Shown here piece by piece: positions 17,807-25,957 of a stretch of DNA of 64,000 nt. Source of the DNA: Bacteroidaceae bacterium (GTDB taxonomy: Bacteria; Bacteroidota; Bacteroidia; Bacteroidales; Bacteroidaceae); assembly GCA_017647225.1 (NCBI GenBank), contig JAGCLA010000015.1:1-64000 (forward strand), read 5' to 3'. Within the stretch, counting starts at the first letter, position 1; each line of letters begins with the position of its first letter. The translations under genes and the position numbers were made by a program. The notes beneath the pieces were generated by a model. That model made no database searches. It was not told where the DNA came from and saw nothing but the letters and a program-made list of their open reading frames with translations.

Positions 17807-18889
17807 ATGAGTTGTACTGAAAATATCTCGCAGTTAAAGGCTGCCGATTTCAAGAAAACCATCGGCGGCAAAGAAACAGCACTCTACATTTTGAAGAACA
17901 ATAAGGGGTGCGAAGTTGCAATAACAAACTACGGTGGTGCCATATGTAGCATCATGGTTCCCGACAAGAACGGCAATTACGCAAACGTAATTCAGGGACA
18001 CGACAGTATCGACAACCTTTTGAACAGCCCGGAGCCTTTCTTGAGCACACTCGTAGGCCGCTACGGAAACCGTATCTGCAAAGGTAAGTTCACTATCGAC
18101 GGCAAAGAATACAACCTTGCCATCAACAACGGCCCCAACCACCTGCATGGCGGCCCAACTGGTTTCCACGCAAGAGTATGGGATGCAGAGCAGATCGATG
18201 CCCAGACACTCAAGTTGCACTACTTGTCAGCAGACATGGAAGAAGGTTTCCCCGGCAATCTTGACGTAACAGTCGTTTACACATTCACAGACGAGAACGA
18301 ACTCAAAATCGAATATACAGGAACTACCGACAAGAAGACCATCGTCAACCTTACAAGCCATGGTTTCTTCTCATTGTCAGGTATCGCAAATCCTACAGCA
18401 ACAATCGACAATCTCATTTGCGAAATCAACGCAGATTTCTTTGTGCCAATCGATGACACATCTGTTCCTTACGGTTGCATCGCACCTGTCAAGGGTACAG
18501 CATTCGACTTCACCACTCCAACAGAGGTTGGTGCACGCATCGATGCTGACGAAGAGCAGATCAAGCATGGCGCAGGTTACGACCATTGCTATGTATTGAA
18601 CAAGAAAGAGGTTGGCGAATTGAGCTTTGCCGCAAAAGTTACTGAGCCTGTAAGCGGCCGTACTATGGAAGTTTACACAACAGAACCAGGCGTGCAGGTT
18701 TACACATCGAACTGGCACAGCGGTTTTGCGGGCGCACACGGAGCTACATTCCCCAAGCGCAGTGCAATCTGTTTCGAGGCACAGTGCTTCCCCGACTCTC
18801 CTAACCGCGCTCACTTCCCAAGCGTAGTACTTTGCCCCGGTGAAGAGTACAAGCAGGTTACTATCTACAAGTTCGGTGTAGAGAAATAA
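17807..18889 (+). CDS. galM: Aldose 1-epimerase (galactose mutarotase)
   Basis: 360-residue enzyme interconverting alpha and beta anomers of galactose or glucose, feeding galactokinase. Landmarks: GRYGNRICKGKF, the catalytic His region NHLHGG, YDHCYVLN with another His, and the late Glu in ICFEAQCFPDSPN. The ATG at 17807 is chosen because an upstream in-frame extension of 11 codons adds nothing of the family. It is first in a galM-MFS-galK operon ended by a strong terminator; codon choice (many GGT, GTT, AAC) suggests high expression. Confidence 0.95.
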   Translation: MSCTENISQLKAADFKKTIGGKETALYILKNNKGCEVAITNYGGAICSIMVPDKNGNYANVIQGHDSIDNLLNSPEPFLSTLVGRYGNRICKGKFTIDGKEYNLAINNGPNHLHGGPTGFHARVWDAEQIDAQTLKLHYLSADMEEGFPGNLDVTVVYTFTDENELKIEYTGTTDKKTIVNLTSHGFFSLSGIANPTATIDNLICEINADFFVPIDDTSVPYGCIAPVKGTAFDFTTPTEVGARIDADEEQIKHGAGYDHCYVLNKKEVGELSFAAKVTEPVSGRTMEVYTTEPGVQVYTSNWHSGFAGAHGATFPKRSAICFEAQCFPDSPNRAHFPSVVLCPGEEYKQVTIYKFGVEK

Positions 18890-18938
18890 TTATTAATTCG
18901 GAAACATAAACATTAATAATAATTAAAACAAAAAAATC

Positions 18939-20213
18939 ATGAGTAATCAAAAGAAACAATGGGGAGCTATCATAGTTATGATTGCACTCTTCGCAATGAT
19001 TGCCTTTGTGACAAACCTCTGCTCACCTATGGCAAACATCATCAAAGCACAGGGAGACATTCCTGAAGTTCTTGCACAGATCGGTAACTACGGTAACTTC
19101 GTTGCATACCTTATTATGGGTATCCCTGCCGGTATGCTTATCTCTAAGTTCGGTTACAAGAAGACTGCACTTATCGGTTTGACAGTAGGTATCATCGGTA
19201 TCCTCGTGCAGTGGGCAAGCGGTTTGCTCGATGCAAAGGAAAGCCTCGGTCTTGTATTCGGTGTATATCTTATCGGTGCATTCATCGCAGGTTTCTGTAT
19301 GTGTATCCTCAACTGCGTTGTAAACCCAATGCTTAACCTTCTTGGTGGTGGCGGTAACAGCGGTAACCAGCTTATCCAGCTCGGTGGTGTATTCAACTCT
19401 TCAGCAGCTGTTGCAGTTTACATCATCATGGGTGCACTCATTGGTGAGATTTCAAAGGACACAGCTATCTCTGACGCAACTCCTGCGCTTATGATTGCTC
19501 TTGCAATCTTCATTATTGCATTTGTTGTTATCCTCTTTACAAAGATTGAAGAGCCAGAGCAGGCTCCTGTACAGGTTAGCCTTATCAAGGGCGCATTGAA
19601 ATACCGTCACTTCACACTCGGTATCCTTGCAATCTTCCTTTACATGGGTATTGAAGTAGGTGTTCCAACATATGTAAACATGTACCTTGTAAATACACCA
19701 GAGTTGGGTATTTCTGCTGCTACAGCAGGTCTTATCGTTGCAGTATATTGGTTCATGATGCTTATCGGCCGTTTCGTTGGTGCAAGTATCGGAAGCAAGG
19801 TTTCAAGCCGTACAATGATTACTGCAGTTTCTATTGCAACATTGGTACTTGTAGCATTCGGTATGTTCTCTAACCCTGAAACAACCGTTAGTGTACCGGG
19901 TATTGACTGGGCTAAGATGGAACTTATTTCAGCAAAGGTTCCTGTTGGTATCTTCGCATTCCTTTTGGTAGGTCTTTGTACTTCAGTTATGTGGGGTGGT
20001 ATCTTCAACATGGCTGTTGAAGGCCTTGGCAAATACACAGCTGTTGCATCAGGTATCTTCATGACAATGGTATTCGGTTGCGCAGTTATGCTCGCTATCC
20101 AGGCACAGGTTGCAGAAATGACAGATTACATGACAAGCTACTGGGTTGTAATCTTCTGCGCTGCTTACCTCTTGTTCTATGCACTTGTAGGTTCAAAACC
20201 AGCAAAGAAATAA
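18939..20213 (+). CDS. Sugar MFS transporter (FHS type), probably galactose or glucose
   Basis: 424-residue inner-membrane permease with about 12 hydrophobic segments and almost no soluble insert. N-terminal blocks IPAGMLISKFGYKK (the loop 2-3 signature) and CVVNPMLNLLGG are typical of the fucose/glucose-galactose H+ symporter group. It lies 49 bases after galM and 43 before galK, so uptake of galactose is the natural reading. Family membership is firm; the precise sugar is inferred from context. Confidence 0.88.
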   Translation: MSNQKKQWGAIIVMIALFAMIAFVTNLCSPMANIIKAQGDIPEVLAQIGNYGNFVAYLIMGIPAGMLISKFGYKKTALIGLTVGIIGILVQWASGLLDAKESLGLVFGVYLIGAFIAGFCMCILNCVVNPMLNLLGGGGNSGNQLIQLGGVFNSSAAVAVYIIMGALIGEISKDTAISDATPALMIALAIFIIAFVVILFTKIEEPEQAPVQVSLIKGALKYRHFTLGILAIFLYMGIEVGVPTYVNMYLVNTPELGISAATAGLIVAVYWFMMLIGRFVGASIGSKVSSRTMITAVSIATLVLVAFGMFSNPETTVSVPGIDWAKMELISAKVPVGIFAFLLVGLCTSVMWGGIFNMAVEGLGKYTAVASGIFMTMVFGCAVMLAIQAQVAEMTDYMTSYWVVIFCAAYLLFYALVGSKPAKK

Positions 20214-20256
20214 TAAACGCTAATAATTATTGTTTAACAACATAAAACTTATAACT

Positions 20257-21411
20257 ATGGATATAGAATTTGTAAGAAGCCGCTTTATCAAGCATTTCGA
20301 CGGTACAACAGGAAGCATCTACGCATCTCCGGGTCGTATTAACTTGATTGGTGAGCACACTGACTATAACAACGGTTTCGTATTCCCCGGTGCAGTAAAC
20401 AAAGGTATCATGGCTGAAATCAAGCCAAACGGTACAGACAAGGTTTGCGCATACTCTATCGACGAGAAGGACTATGTAGAGTTCGGTTTGAAGGAGGAAG
20501 ATGCACCTCGCGCATCATGGGCAAAATACATCTTTGGTGTATGCCGCGAAATGATCAAGCGTGGCGTTGACGTAAAAGGTTTCAACACTGCATTTGCAGG
20601 TGATGTTCCCCTCGGTGCAGGTATGTCTTCATCAGCAGCACTCGAAAGCACATACGCATACGCATTGAACGATTTGTTCGGTGACAACAAAGTTGACAAG
20701 TTTGAACTTGCTAAGGTTGGTCAGGCTACAGAACACAACTATGTTGGTGTAAACTGCGGTATCATGGACCAGTTCGCAAGCGTATTCGGTAAGGCAGGTA
20801 GCCTTATCCGTCTTGACTGCCGTTCATTGGAGTATCAGTATTTCCCATTCAAGCCACAGGGTTACAAACTCGTTCTTTTGAACACATGCGTTAAGCACGA
20901 ACTTGTAGGTTCACCTTACAACGAGCGTCGTTTGAGCTGTGAGCGTGTTGCTGAGGTTATCAAGGCAAAACACCCTGAGGTTGAATCTTTGCGCGATGCA
21001 AGCTTCGAACAGCTCGAAGAGGTTAAGGCAGAGTTGAAACCAGAGGATTACAACCGTGCTAAATATGTTATCGGTGAGGTTGTTCGCGTACTCGACGTTT
21101 GTGCAGCTCTTGAGGCTGGCGACTACGAAACTGTAGGTAAGAAGATGTACGAGACACACTTCGGTTTGAGCAAGGACTACGAGGTAAGCTGCGAAGAACT
21201 CGACTACCTTGTAGATGTTGCTATTGACTGCGGTGTTACCGGTTCACGTATGATGGGCGGTGGCTTCGGTGGTTGCACAATCAACCTTGTAAAAGAGGAG
21301 TTGTATGAAGTATTCATCGAAGAGGCTGAGAAACGTTACAAAGAGAAATACGGTAAATCTCCAAAGGTTTACGACGTAGTAATCGGTGACGGTTCACGCA
21401 AGATCTGCTAA
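20257..21411 (+). CDS. galK: Galactokinase
   Basis: 384-residue GHMP kinase phosphorylating galactose at C1, the first committed step of the Leloir pathway. Three GHMP motifs are present: GRINLIGEHTDYNNG, the phosphate-binding PLGAGMSSSAALE, and the C-terminal GSRMMGGGFGGC. ATG at 20257 gives the normal family start MDIEFVRSRF; an in-frame codon at 20230 would add only nine residues. Last gene of the galactose operon. galT and galE are not in this window. Confidence 0.97.
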   Translation: MDIEFVRSRFIKHFDGTTGSIYASPGRINLIGEHTDYNNGFVFPGAVNKGIMAEIKPNGTDKVCAYSIDEKDYVEFGLKEEDAPRASWAKYIFGVCREMIKRGVDVKGFNTAFAGDVPLGAGMSSSAALESTYAYALNDLFGDNKVDKFELAKVGQATEHNYVGVNCGIMDQFASVFGKAGSLIRLDCRSLEYQYFPFKPQGYKLVLLNTCVKHELVGSPYNERRLSCERVAEVIKAKHPEVESLRDASFEQLEEVKAELKPEDYNRAKYVIGEVVRVLDVCAALEAGDYETVGKKMYETHFGLSKDYEVSCEELDYLVDVAIDCGVTGSRMMGGGFGGCTINLVKEELYEVFIEEAEKRYKEKYGKSPKVYDVVIGDGSRKIC

Positions 21412-21434
21412 TATACGGTAGAAAATAAATCCAG

Positions 21435-21468
21435 AATGGCGCAATCTTCCGATTGCGCCATTTTTTTT
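21435..21468 (+). terminator. Terminator of the galactose operon
   Basis: 12-bp perfect stem (21435-21446, 21451-21462) with a 4-base loop, then a run of eight T. Textbook intrinsic terminator. Confidence 0.95.
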
Positions 21469-21548
21469 GTTATCAACCTGTGAAAACAGCAACCTTGCCG
21501 CTCTTTGCTGATGTAATTTTGTTCCGGAATCATTAAAAAATATTGACT

Positions 21549-22454
21549 ATGGAAAACAATTACGAAGAGTTCTTCTGTTCAGAGGACCCGCAGGAGATTG
21601 AAAAAGAGAAAAACAAACGCAGCATTCTGCATTCGTTATTACCCAATCTGATGGGAGGTAAGGAGGACAAGACAAACTATGTGCTGATAAATTATGGAAC
21701 AGGCAACAGTGTTATGAATTGGAGGATAATGCCCGATTCGAGTAAAAACAACAGAAAAAATGATGTTACTGTTGAAGCAAATAAAAAAAGCTATAACTTT
21801 GACCCATGGAAGCGCGAAACAGAGATTGACAGCCTGATGCGCCACAATCCGAACAAAAAGGAAAGGTACGACAAAGATGAGTTTGAATATATAAACAAGA
21901 GCAAGTTCAATTCGGTTATTGGCAACAGTTTTGACTTTGAGGGCGGTTACTCAAACAACAAATATGACCGTGGCGGAGAGACAAATTATGGTATCACCAA
22001 AATATTCATGGAACAATACAAGAAGGCTCTTCCCGGAGGTAAGGTTAAACCGATAAAGGAAATAACCAAAGAAGATGCCTACAACATGTATAATGCCATG
22101 TGGAACCAGCATAATTTGGGCTATTTAAAAGATAAAAGCATTGCAGTTCTGTTGAACGACTACATGATCAACTCCAATGAATGGGAAGTAGCGAAGAGAG
22201 TGCAGGAAATTTTGAACAAAAAAGGGCATGAAATAAAGGTTGACAGAATCATTGGTCCAAAAACAATTGAGGCGATAAACAAAACCGATAGAAATTGGCT
22301 GATTGAAGAGATATTAATGGACAGATATAAAAATTACAGAAAACAGGTAAAAAACGAACATTTGCAGATTCACAATTATAAAGGATGGATAAACAGGCTG
22401 AATAAAATTGCTGAACTTGTTGGTTCCGGAACACGTTTTCCTGTAGAATATTAA
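21549..22454 (+). CDS. GH108-type muramidase with unassigned N-terminal extension; candidate toxic effector
   Basis: 301-residue predicted peptidoglycan hydrolase. Residues about 120-210 match the glycosyl hydrolase 108 (lysozyme-like) core: FDFEGGYSN with probable catalytic Glu131, then DRGGETNYGIT (140-150) and LLNDYMINS. Residues about 212-290 match the peptidoglycan-binding partner domain (GPKTIEAIN, GWINRLNKIAEL). The first 115 residues are hydrophilic, of no family I know, and there is no signal peptide, so export would need a phage lysis route or a contact-dependent system. By eye the gene is AT-richer than the galactose operon beside it. A membrane-anchored gene follows 14 bases later. 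Alternative: relic phage endolysin, but no other phage gene is nearby. Confidence 0.8.
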   Translation: MENNYEEFFCSEDPQEIEKEKNKRSILHSLLPNLMGGKEDKTNYVLINYGTGNSVMNWRIMPDSSKNNRKNDVTVEANKKSYNFDPWKRETEIDSLMRHNPNKKERYDKDEFEYINKSKFNSVIGNSFDFEGGYSNNKYDRGGETNYGITKIFMEQYKKALPGGKVKPIKEITKEDAYNMYNAMWNQHNLGYLKDKSIAVLLNDYMINSNEWEVAKRVQEILNKKGHEIKVDRIIGPKTIEAINKTDRNWLIEEILMDRYKNYRKQVKNEHLQIHNYKGWINRLNKIAELVGSGTRFPVEY

Positions 22455-22468
22455 ACAGCACCAAGTTT

Positions 22469-22999
22469 ATGAAAAAGGGACTTCTTACATTTTTCGGATT
22501 ATTTATTGTGGTTATTGCAATAATAGCATTCTACAAGCCCAATGAGCCAACGAATGACGAAAGCAACAAGCAATCACCATTCGTCGGTGCATGGGATTGG
22601 ATTGAAAATTCAGCCGAAACACATACATTCAACATCAGGATTGGAGAGAGGAACGACTCATTGCTATTCAGTATAAGCGGTGTTTTTTACGGAGGTCTTA
22701 AAATACATTCATCACCGAGCGACCTTGATTGGAATGATATAGCTATTGTAAAAGTTCCAATTCCTAAAAACAAAATAGTCAAAAGCAAGATAGCCGAAAC
22801 ATTATCAAATTTCTATTTTGACCCCGAGAGAATGGGTGTTTACAATGATGTATCATTCGAATTGCTCAACGACACTACTATGCTCTTTATACTCCCCGAC
22901 AACAAAGGATATTGGCCCGACACCGCAATAATGCTTCGTAGGGACAGAATAAACAGAAAATTCTCGAACGAAGAGGAAGAATTGCTGTACAGGGAATAA
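22469..22999 (+). CDS. Membrane-anchored periplasmic protein of unknown family; candidate immunity protein
   Basis: 176 residues. One N-terminal transmembrane segment (about residues 4-21) with only two Lys before it, then a polar linker and an extracytoplasmic domain of mixed beta character (GAWDWIENSAETHTFNI and later SFELLNDTTMLFILPD). This topology places the domain on the same side as peptidoglycan, where it could bind and block the muramidase encoded just upstream. I recognise no family. The two genes share orientation, a 14-base gap and a closing hairpin. Immunity function is inference from topology and linkage only. Confidence 0.65.
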   Translation: MKKGLLTFFGLFIVVIAIIAFYKPNEPTNDESNKQSPFVGAWDWIENSAETHTFNIRIGERNDSLLFSISGVFYGGLKIHSSPSDLDWNDIAIVKVPIPKNKIVKSKIAETLSNFYFDPERMGVYNDVSFELLNDTTMLFILPDNKGYWPDTAIMLRRDRINRKFSNEEEELLYRE

Positions 23000-23030
23000 G
23001 AACAATTACTATATTATCGCTTAAAAGAGA

Positions 23031-23069
23031 ACTAAGCCCGGTCAAAAATCACTTTGGACCGGGCTTAGT
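23031..23069 (+). terminator. Hairpin after the muramidase pair
   Basis: 13-bp perfect arms (23031-23043, 23057-23069) with a 13-base loop. The following GTTCATATATA is only weakly T-rich, so termination may be partial. Confidence 0.65.
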
Positions 23070-23092
23070 GTTCATATATAAAACATTTTTTG

Positions 23093-23100
23093 TACTTTCG
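23093..23100 (+). promoter_or_regulatory. Probable -7 element of the sulfatase gene
   Basis: TACTTTCG, a relaxed TAnnTTTG, 19 bases before the ATG at 23120. It sits inside an in-frame 5' extension of the sulfatase ORF, which argues against any upstream start. No -33 box is clear. Confidence 0.4.
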
Positions 23101-23119
23101 CTGTACAAAACAGACCTAT

Positions 23120-25909
23120 ATGAAAAACCTGAATCTCGGAATGCTTGCTTTCGCAACATTGCCCGGTGCATTAGTTGCCCAAGAGACAACCGAAGCTGAA
23201 GCATACCTTAAATCACGTCCTAATGTAGTGATGATATATGCCGATGACCTTGGATTCGGCGACCTTGAATGCTATGGAGCCATAGGTGTAAAGACACCGA
23301 ATGTCAACAAACTGTCCGACAACGGTTTGCGCTTTACAAACGCCCATGCCGTAGCTTCTACAAGCACACCATCGCGTTATTCGTTGCTTACAGGAGAATA
23401 CCCGTGGAGAAAACAGGGAACCGACGTTGCCGCCGGTGATGCAGCTATGATTATATCACCCGACCAATATACAGTAGCTGACGTTTTCAAGGAAGCTGGT
23501 TACACAACTGCAGCATTCGGCAAATGGCATCTTGGATTAGGAGCCGAGACTGGAAAGCAGGATTGGAACGCACCAATAACACCGGCTTTGGCAGATATAG
23601 GTTTCGACTATTCATACATAATGGCAGCAACAGCCGACAGAGTGCCATGCGTGTTCATAGAGAACGGTGCTGTGGCAAACTATGACCCGTCAGCACCAAT
23701 TTATGTCAGCTACAATAAGAATTTCGAGGGTGAACCAACAGGAGCGGATAACCCAGAACAGCTTTTCAATCTGCAGTCGAGCCATGGACACAACAACTCT
23801 ATTATCAACGGTATTGGACGCATAGGCTACATGAAAGGCGGAGGAAAGGCTCTTTGGAAGGACGAAGACATAGCCGACAGCATAACCGTCCACGCTGTAG
23901 ATTTCATAAAGGAAAACAGCGACAAGCCATTCTTTATGTACTTTGCCACCAATGACGTTCACGTTCCGCGTTTCCCCCACCCGCGTTTTCGTGGACAGAG
24001 CGAAATGGGCTTGCGTGGCGATGCCATTGTCCAATTCGACTGGAGTGTCGGCGAGATTATAAATACCCTTGAAGAAAAGGGATTACTCGAGAACACATTG
24101 ATTATACTCACCAGCGATAATGGCCCGGTACTTGACGACGGATATGTTGACCAGGCCGAAGAACTTGTGGGCGACCACTCTCCTACCGGCGGATTGCGTG
24201 GCGGAAAGTACAGCGCATTCGAAGGCGGTACACGCGTTCCGTTCATAGTCCACTGGCCCGCCATGATAAAAGAACAATCTGTCAACAACTCGCTTGTTTC
24301 ACAGATAGACTTCCTCGATGTTATGGCAACAATTGCAGGTGTCGGCAACGGAGCATCACTCTCTACCGACGGACAGCCCGAAGAGGCCGGAACATGGTTC
24401 GGCAACAAGAAGCAAGGACGTCCCTTCGCTATCGGCATGGCACAGAACCACACCCTGACACTATGCACAGGAGATTGGAAATATATCGAACCCAAAGGCG
24501 GAGCAGCAATGATTCCTTGGGGACCAAAAATTGAAACGGGCTACTCAACCAACCCACAGTTGTTCAAGCATGTCAATGGCGAATTCGACGAAACAAGCAA
24601 TAAGGCAAACGAAAACACAGCCATAGTAAATAATTTGGCAAATGAACTTGAAAAAATAAGAAACAGGAAATATCAGGACATTACCATTATTGCCGAACCG
24701 GGAGAAGCCATTGACCTGACACAGTATTTTGGCGAAGCAGACGGTGCTGTTGTCAGCGGAGATTTCATAAGTGGAAATGCGACAGACATCAGCAGAATAG
24801 TCATAAGAGAAGATGCTGCCGATGGTTCACACATCGGAGTTGTTTCAATGGCCGACGGCACAATATACATATTTACAGTAATAATCAACCCTGCATATAA
24901 TGGTGCATACCACATAATGTATAACGACAAGCCCCTATTCATTGCATACAACACCACTCACGACAACAGCAAGAACGAGGGATATAAACTGATTTCACCC
25001 GACCACTATTCAACATCGGCCAATGGTAATGAGATTTTCATTGTAAAGCCATCGGGTACAGGATATATTTTATCGATGCAAGGCAAAGTGCTCAAAGAGC
25101 CAAACCTCAACAGTTGGGGACACATAATGTTCTCTGACAATGAGAGTGAAGCCGGAATATATCTGTTCGAAGAAACATCAACTGCCGACACATACAAAAT
25201 CCGCAGCAGCAGCGACGGCATCAACTATATGAACATATACAAAGAGCACGGTGTAGTTGGCAACGACAAAGCAGGCAAAGCAGGCTTGGCAACATATACG
25301 ATTGAAGCGGTCGCCACCTTTCCGCTAAACTTGGAAGCTGACGGCACAGCAGCAGTTTGCCTCCCGTTCAATGTCGTTCTGCCTGAAGGTGTGTATGCAT
25401 ACGATATAACGGCGACCGATATCGAGCTCAACAATAACGGATATGTCTGCACCATGAAAGTGGTAGCAGCTCCCGGCGAGATACTCAAGCGAGGTACTCC
25501 TACAATCATCAAGGGAGGTGAAGGAACTGTACGTCTTGCCATTACAATGTCAGACTACGAGGCAAAAGGTTCGCTTACCCAATCACTTTTGAAAGGCAAC
25601 ATGGTGGAAAGCAAGATCTCACAGAACGAAGGTACGAGAAAATACATATTCACCACCGAAGGTGAAAAGAGCATGTTCAAGCCGTTAGACGGCACAAAAG
25701 AGATTGCAGCAAACCTATGTTGGTTGGAATGCAGCATAGAACAGGCTGGCAATATGACCATTAACTTTGGGAGCAACACTGGCATAGACAAGACAGGCAC
25801 TACCCTACAGAACAACAGCAGAAAGATATACAACATTGCAGGAGAGCGTCTGGAAAGCCCACAGAAAGGTGTCAATATCATCGACAACAAAAAGGTACTT
25901 ATAAAATAA
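23120..25909 (+). CDS. Secreted serine-type sulfatase with a long C-terminal extension
   Basis: 929 residues; signal peptide 1-20 (ending ALVA-QE). Sulfatase domain about 33-515: metal Asp42 and Asp43 in YADDLGFGD, and the formylglycine motif STPSR (82-86), where Ser82 would be oxidised by an anaerobic maturase as usual in Bacteroidetes. TSDNGPV supplies further metal ligands. It removes sulfate esters, probably from host glycans. Residues about 516-900 (some 385 residues) are beta-rich and of no domain I can name. The last 28 (KIYNIAGERLESPQKG then II..KK.LIK) match the tail of the GEVED protein. No SusCD genes are adjacent. Start chosen at the signal peptide Met. Confidence 0.88.
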   Translation: MKNLNLGMLAFATLPGALVAQETTEAEAYLKSRPNVVMIYADDLGFGDLECYGAIGVKTPNVNKLSDNGLRFTNAHAVASTSTPSRYSLLTGEYPWRKQGTDVAAGDAAMIISPDQYTVADVFKEAGYTTAAFGKWHLGLGAETGKQDWNAPITPALADIGFDYSYIMAATADRVPCVFIENGAVANYDPSAPIYVSYNKNFEGEPTGADNPEQLFNLQSSHGHNNSIINGIGRIGYMKGGGKALWKDEDIADSITVHAVDFIKENSDKPFFMYFATNDVHVPRFPHPRFRGQSEMGLRGDAIVQFDWSVGEIINTLEEKGLLENTLIILTSDNGPVLDDGYVDQAEELVGDHSPTGGLRGGKYSAFEGGTRVPFIVHWPAMIKEQSVNNSLVSQIDFLDVMATIAGVGNGASLSTDGQPEEAGTWFGNKKQGRPFAIGMAQNHTLTLCTGDWKYIEPKGGAAMIPWGPKIETGYSTNPQLFKHVNGEFDETSNKANENTAIVNNLANELEKIRNRKYQDITIIAEPGEAIDLTQYFGEADGAVVSGDFISGNATDISRIVIREDAADGSHIGVVSMADGTIYIFTVIINPAYNGAYHIMYNDKPLFIAYNTTHDNSKNEGYKLISPDHYSTSANGNEIFIVKPSGTGYILSMQGKVLKEPNLNSWGHIMFSDNESEAGIYLFEETSTADTYKIRSSSDGINYMNIYKEHGVVGNDKAGKAGLATYTIEAVATFPLNLEADGTAAVCLPFNVVLPEGVYAYDITATDIELNNNGYVCTMKVVAAPGEILKRGTPTIIKGGEGTVRLAITMSDYEAKGSLTQSLLKGNMVESKISQNEGTRKYIFTTEGEKSMFKPLDGTKEIAANLCWLECSIEQAGNMTINFGSNTGIDKTGTTLQNNSRKIYNIAGERLESPQKGVNIIDNKKVLIK

Positions 25910-25957
25910 AAAAGATGGGGTTCACTTCATTTCTTATTGAGCACCCTCTTTTATTTT
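25903..25957. terminator. Probable bidirectional terminator between sulfatase and tex
   Basis: Imperfect hairpin: AAAATAAAA (25903-25911) pairs with TTTTATTTT (25949-25957), with an inner GGGT/ACCC. It overlaps both stop codons, and A/T runs flank it on both strands. Confidence 0.45.

Noticed and set aside
21435-23069. Prophage remnant around the muramidase
   Set aside because: No holin, spanin, terminase, tail gene, integrase or attachment repeat; the neighbours are housekeeping operons.
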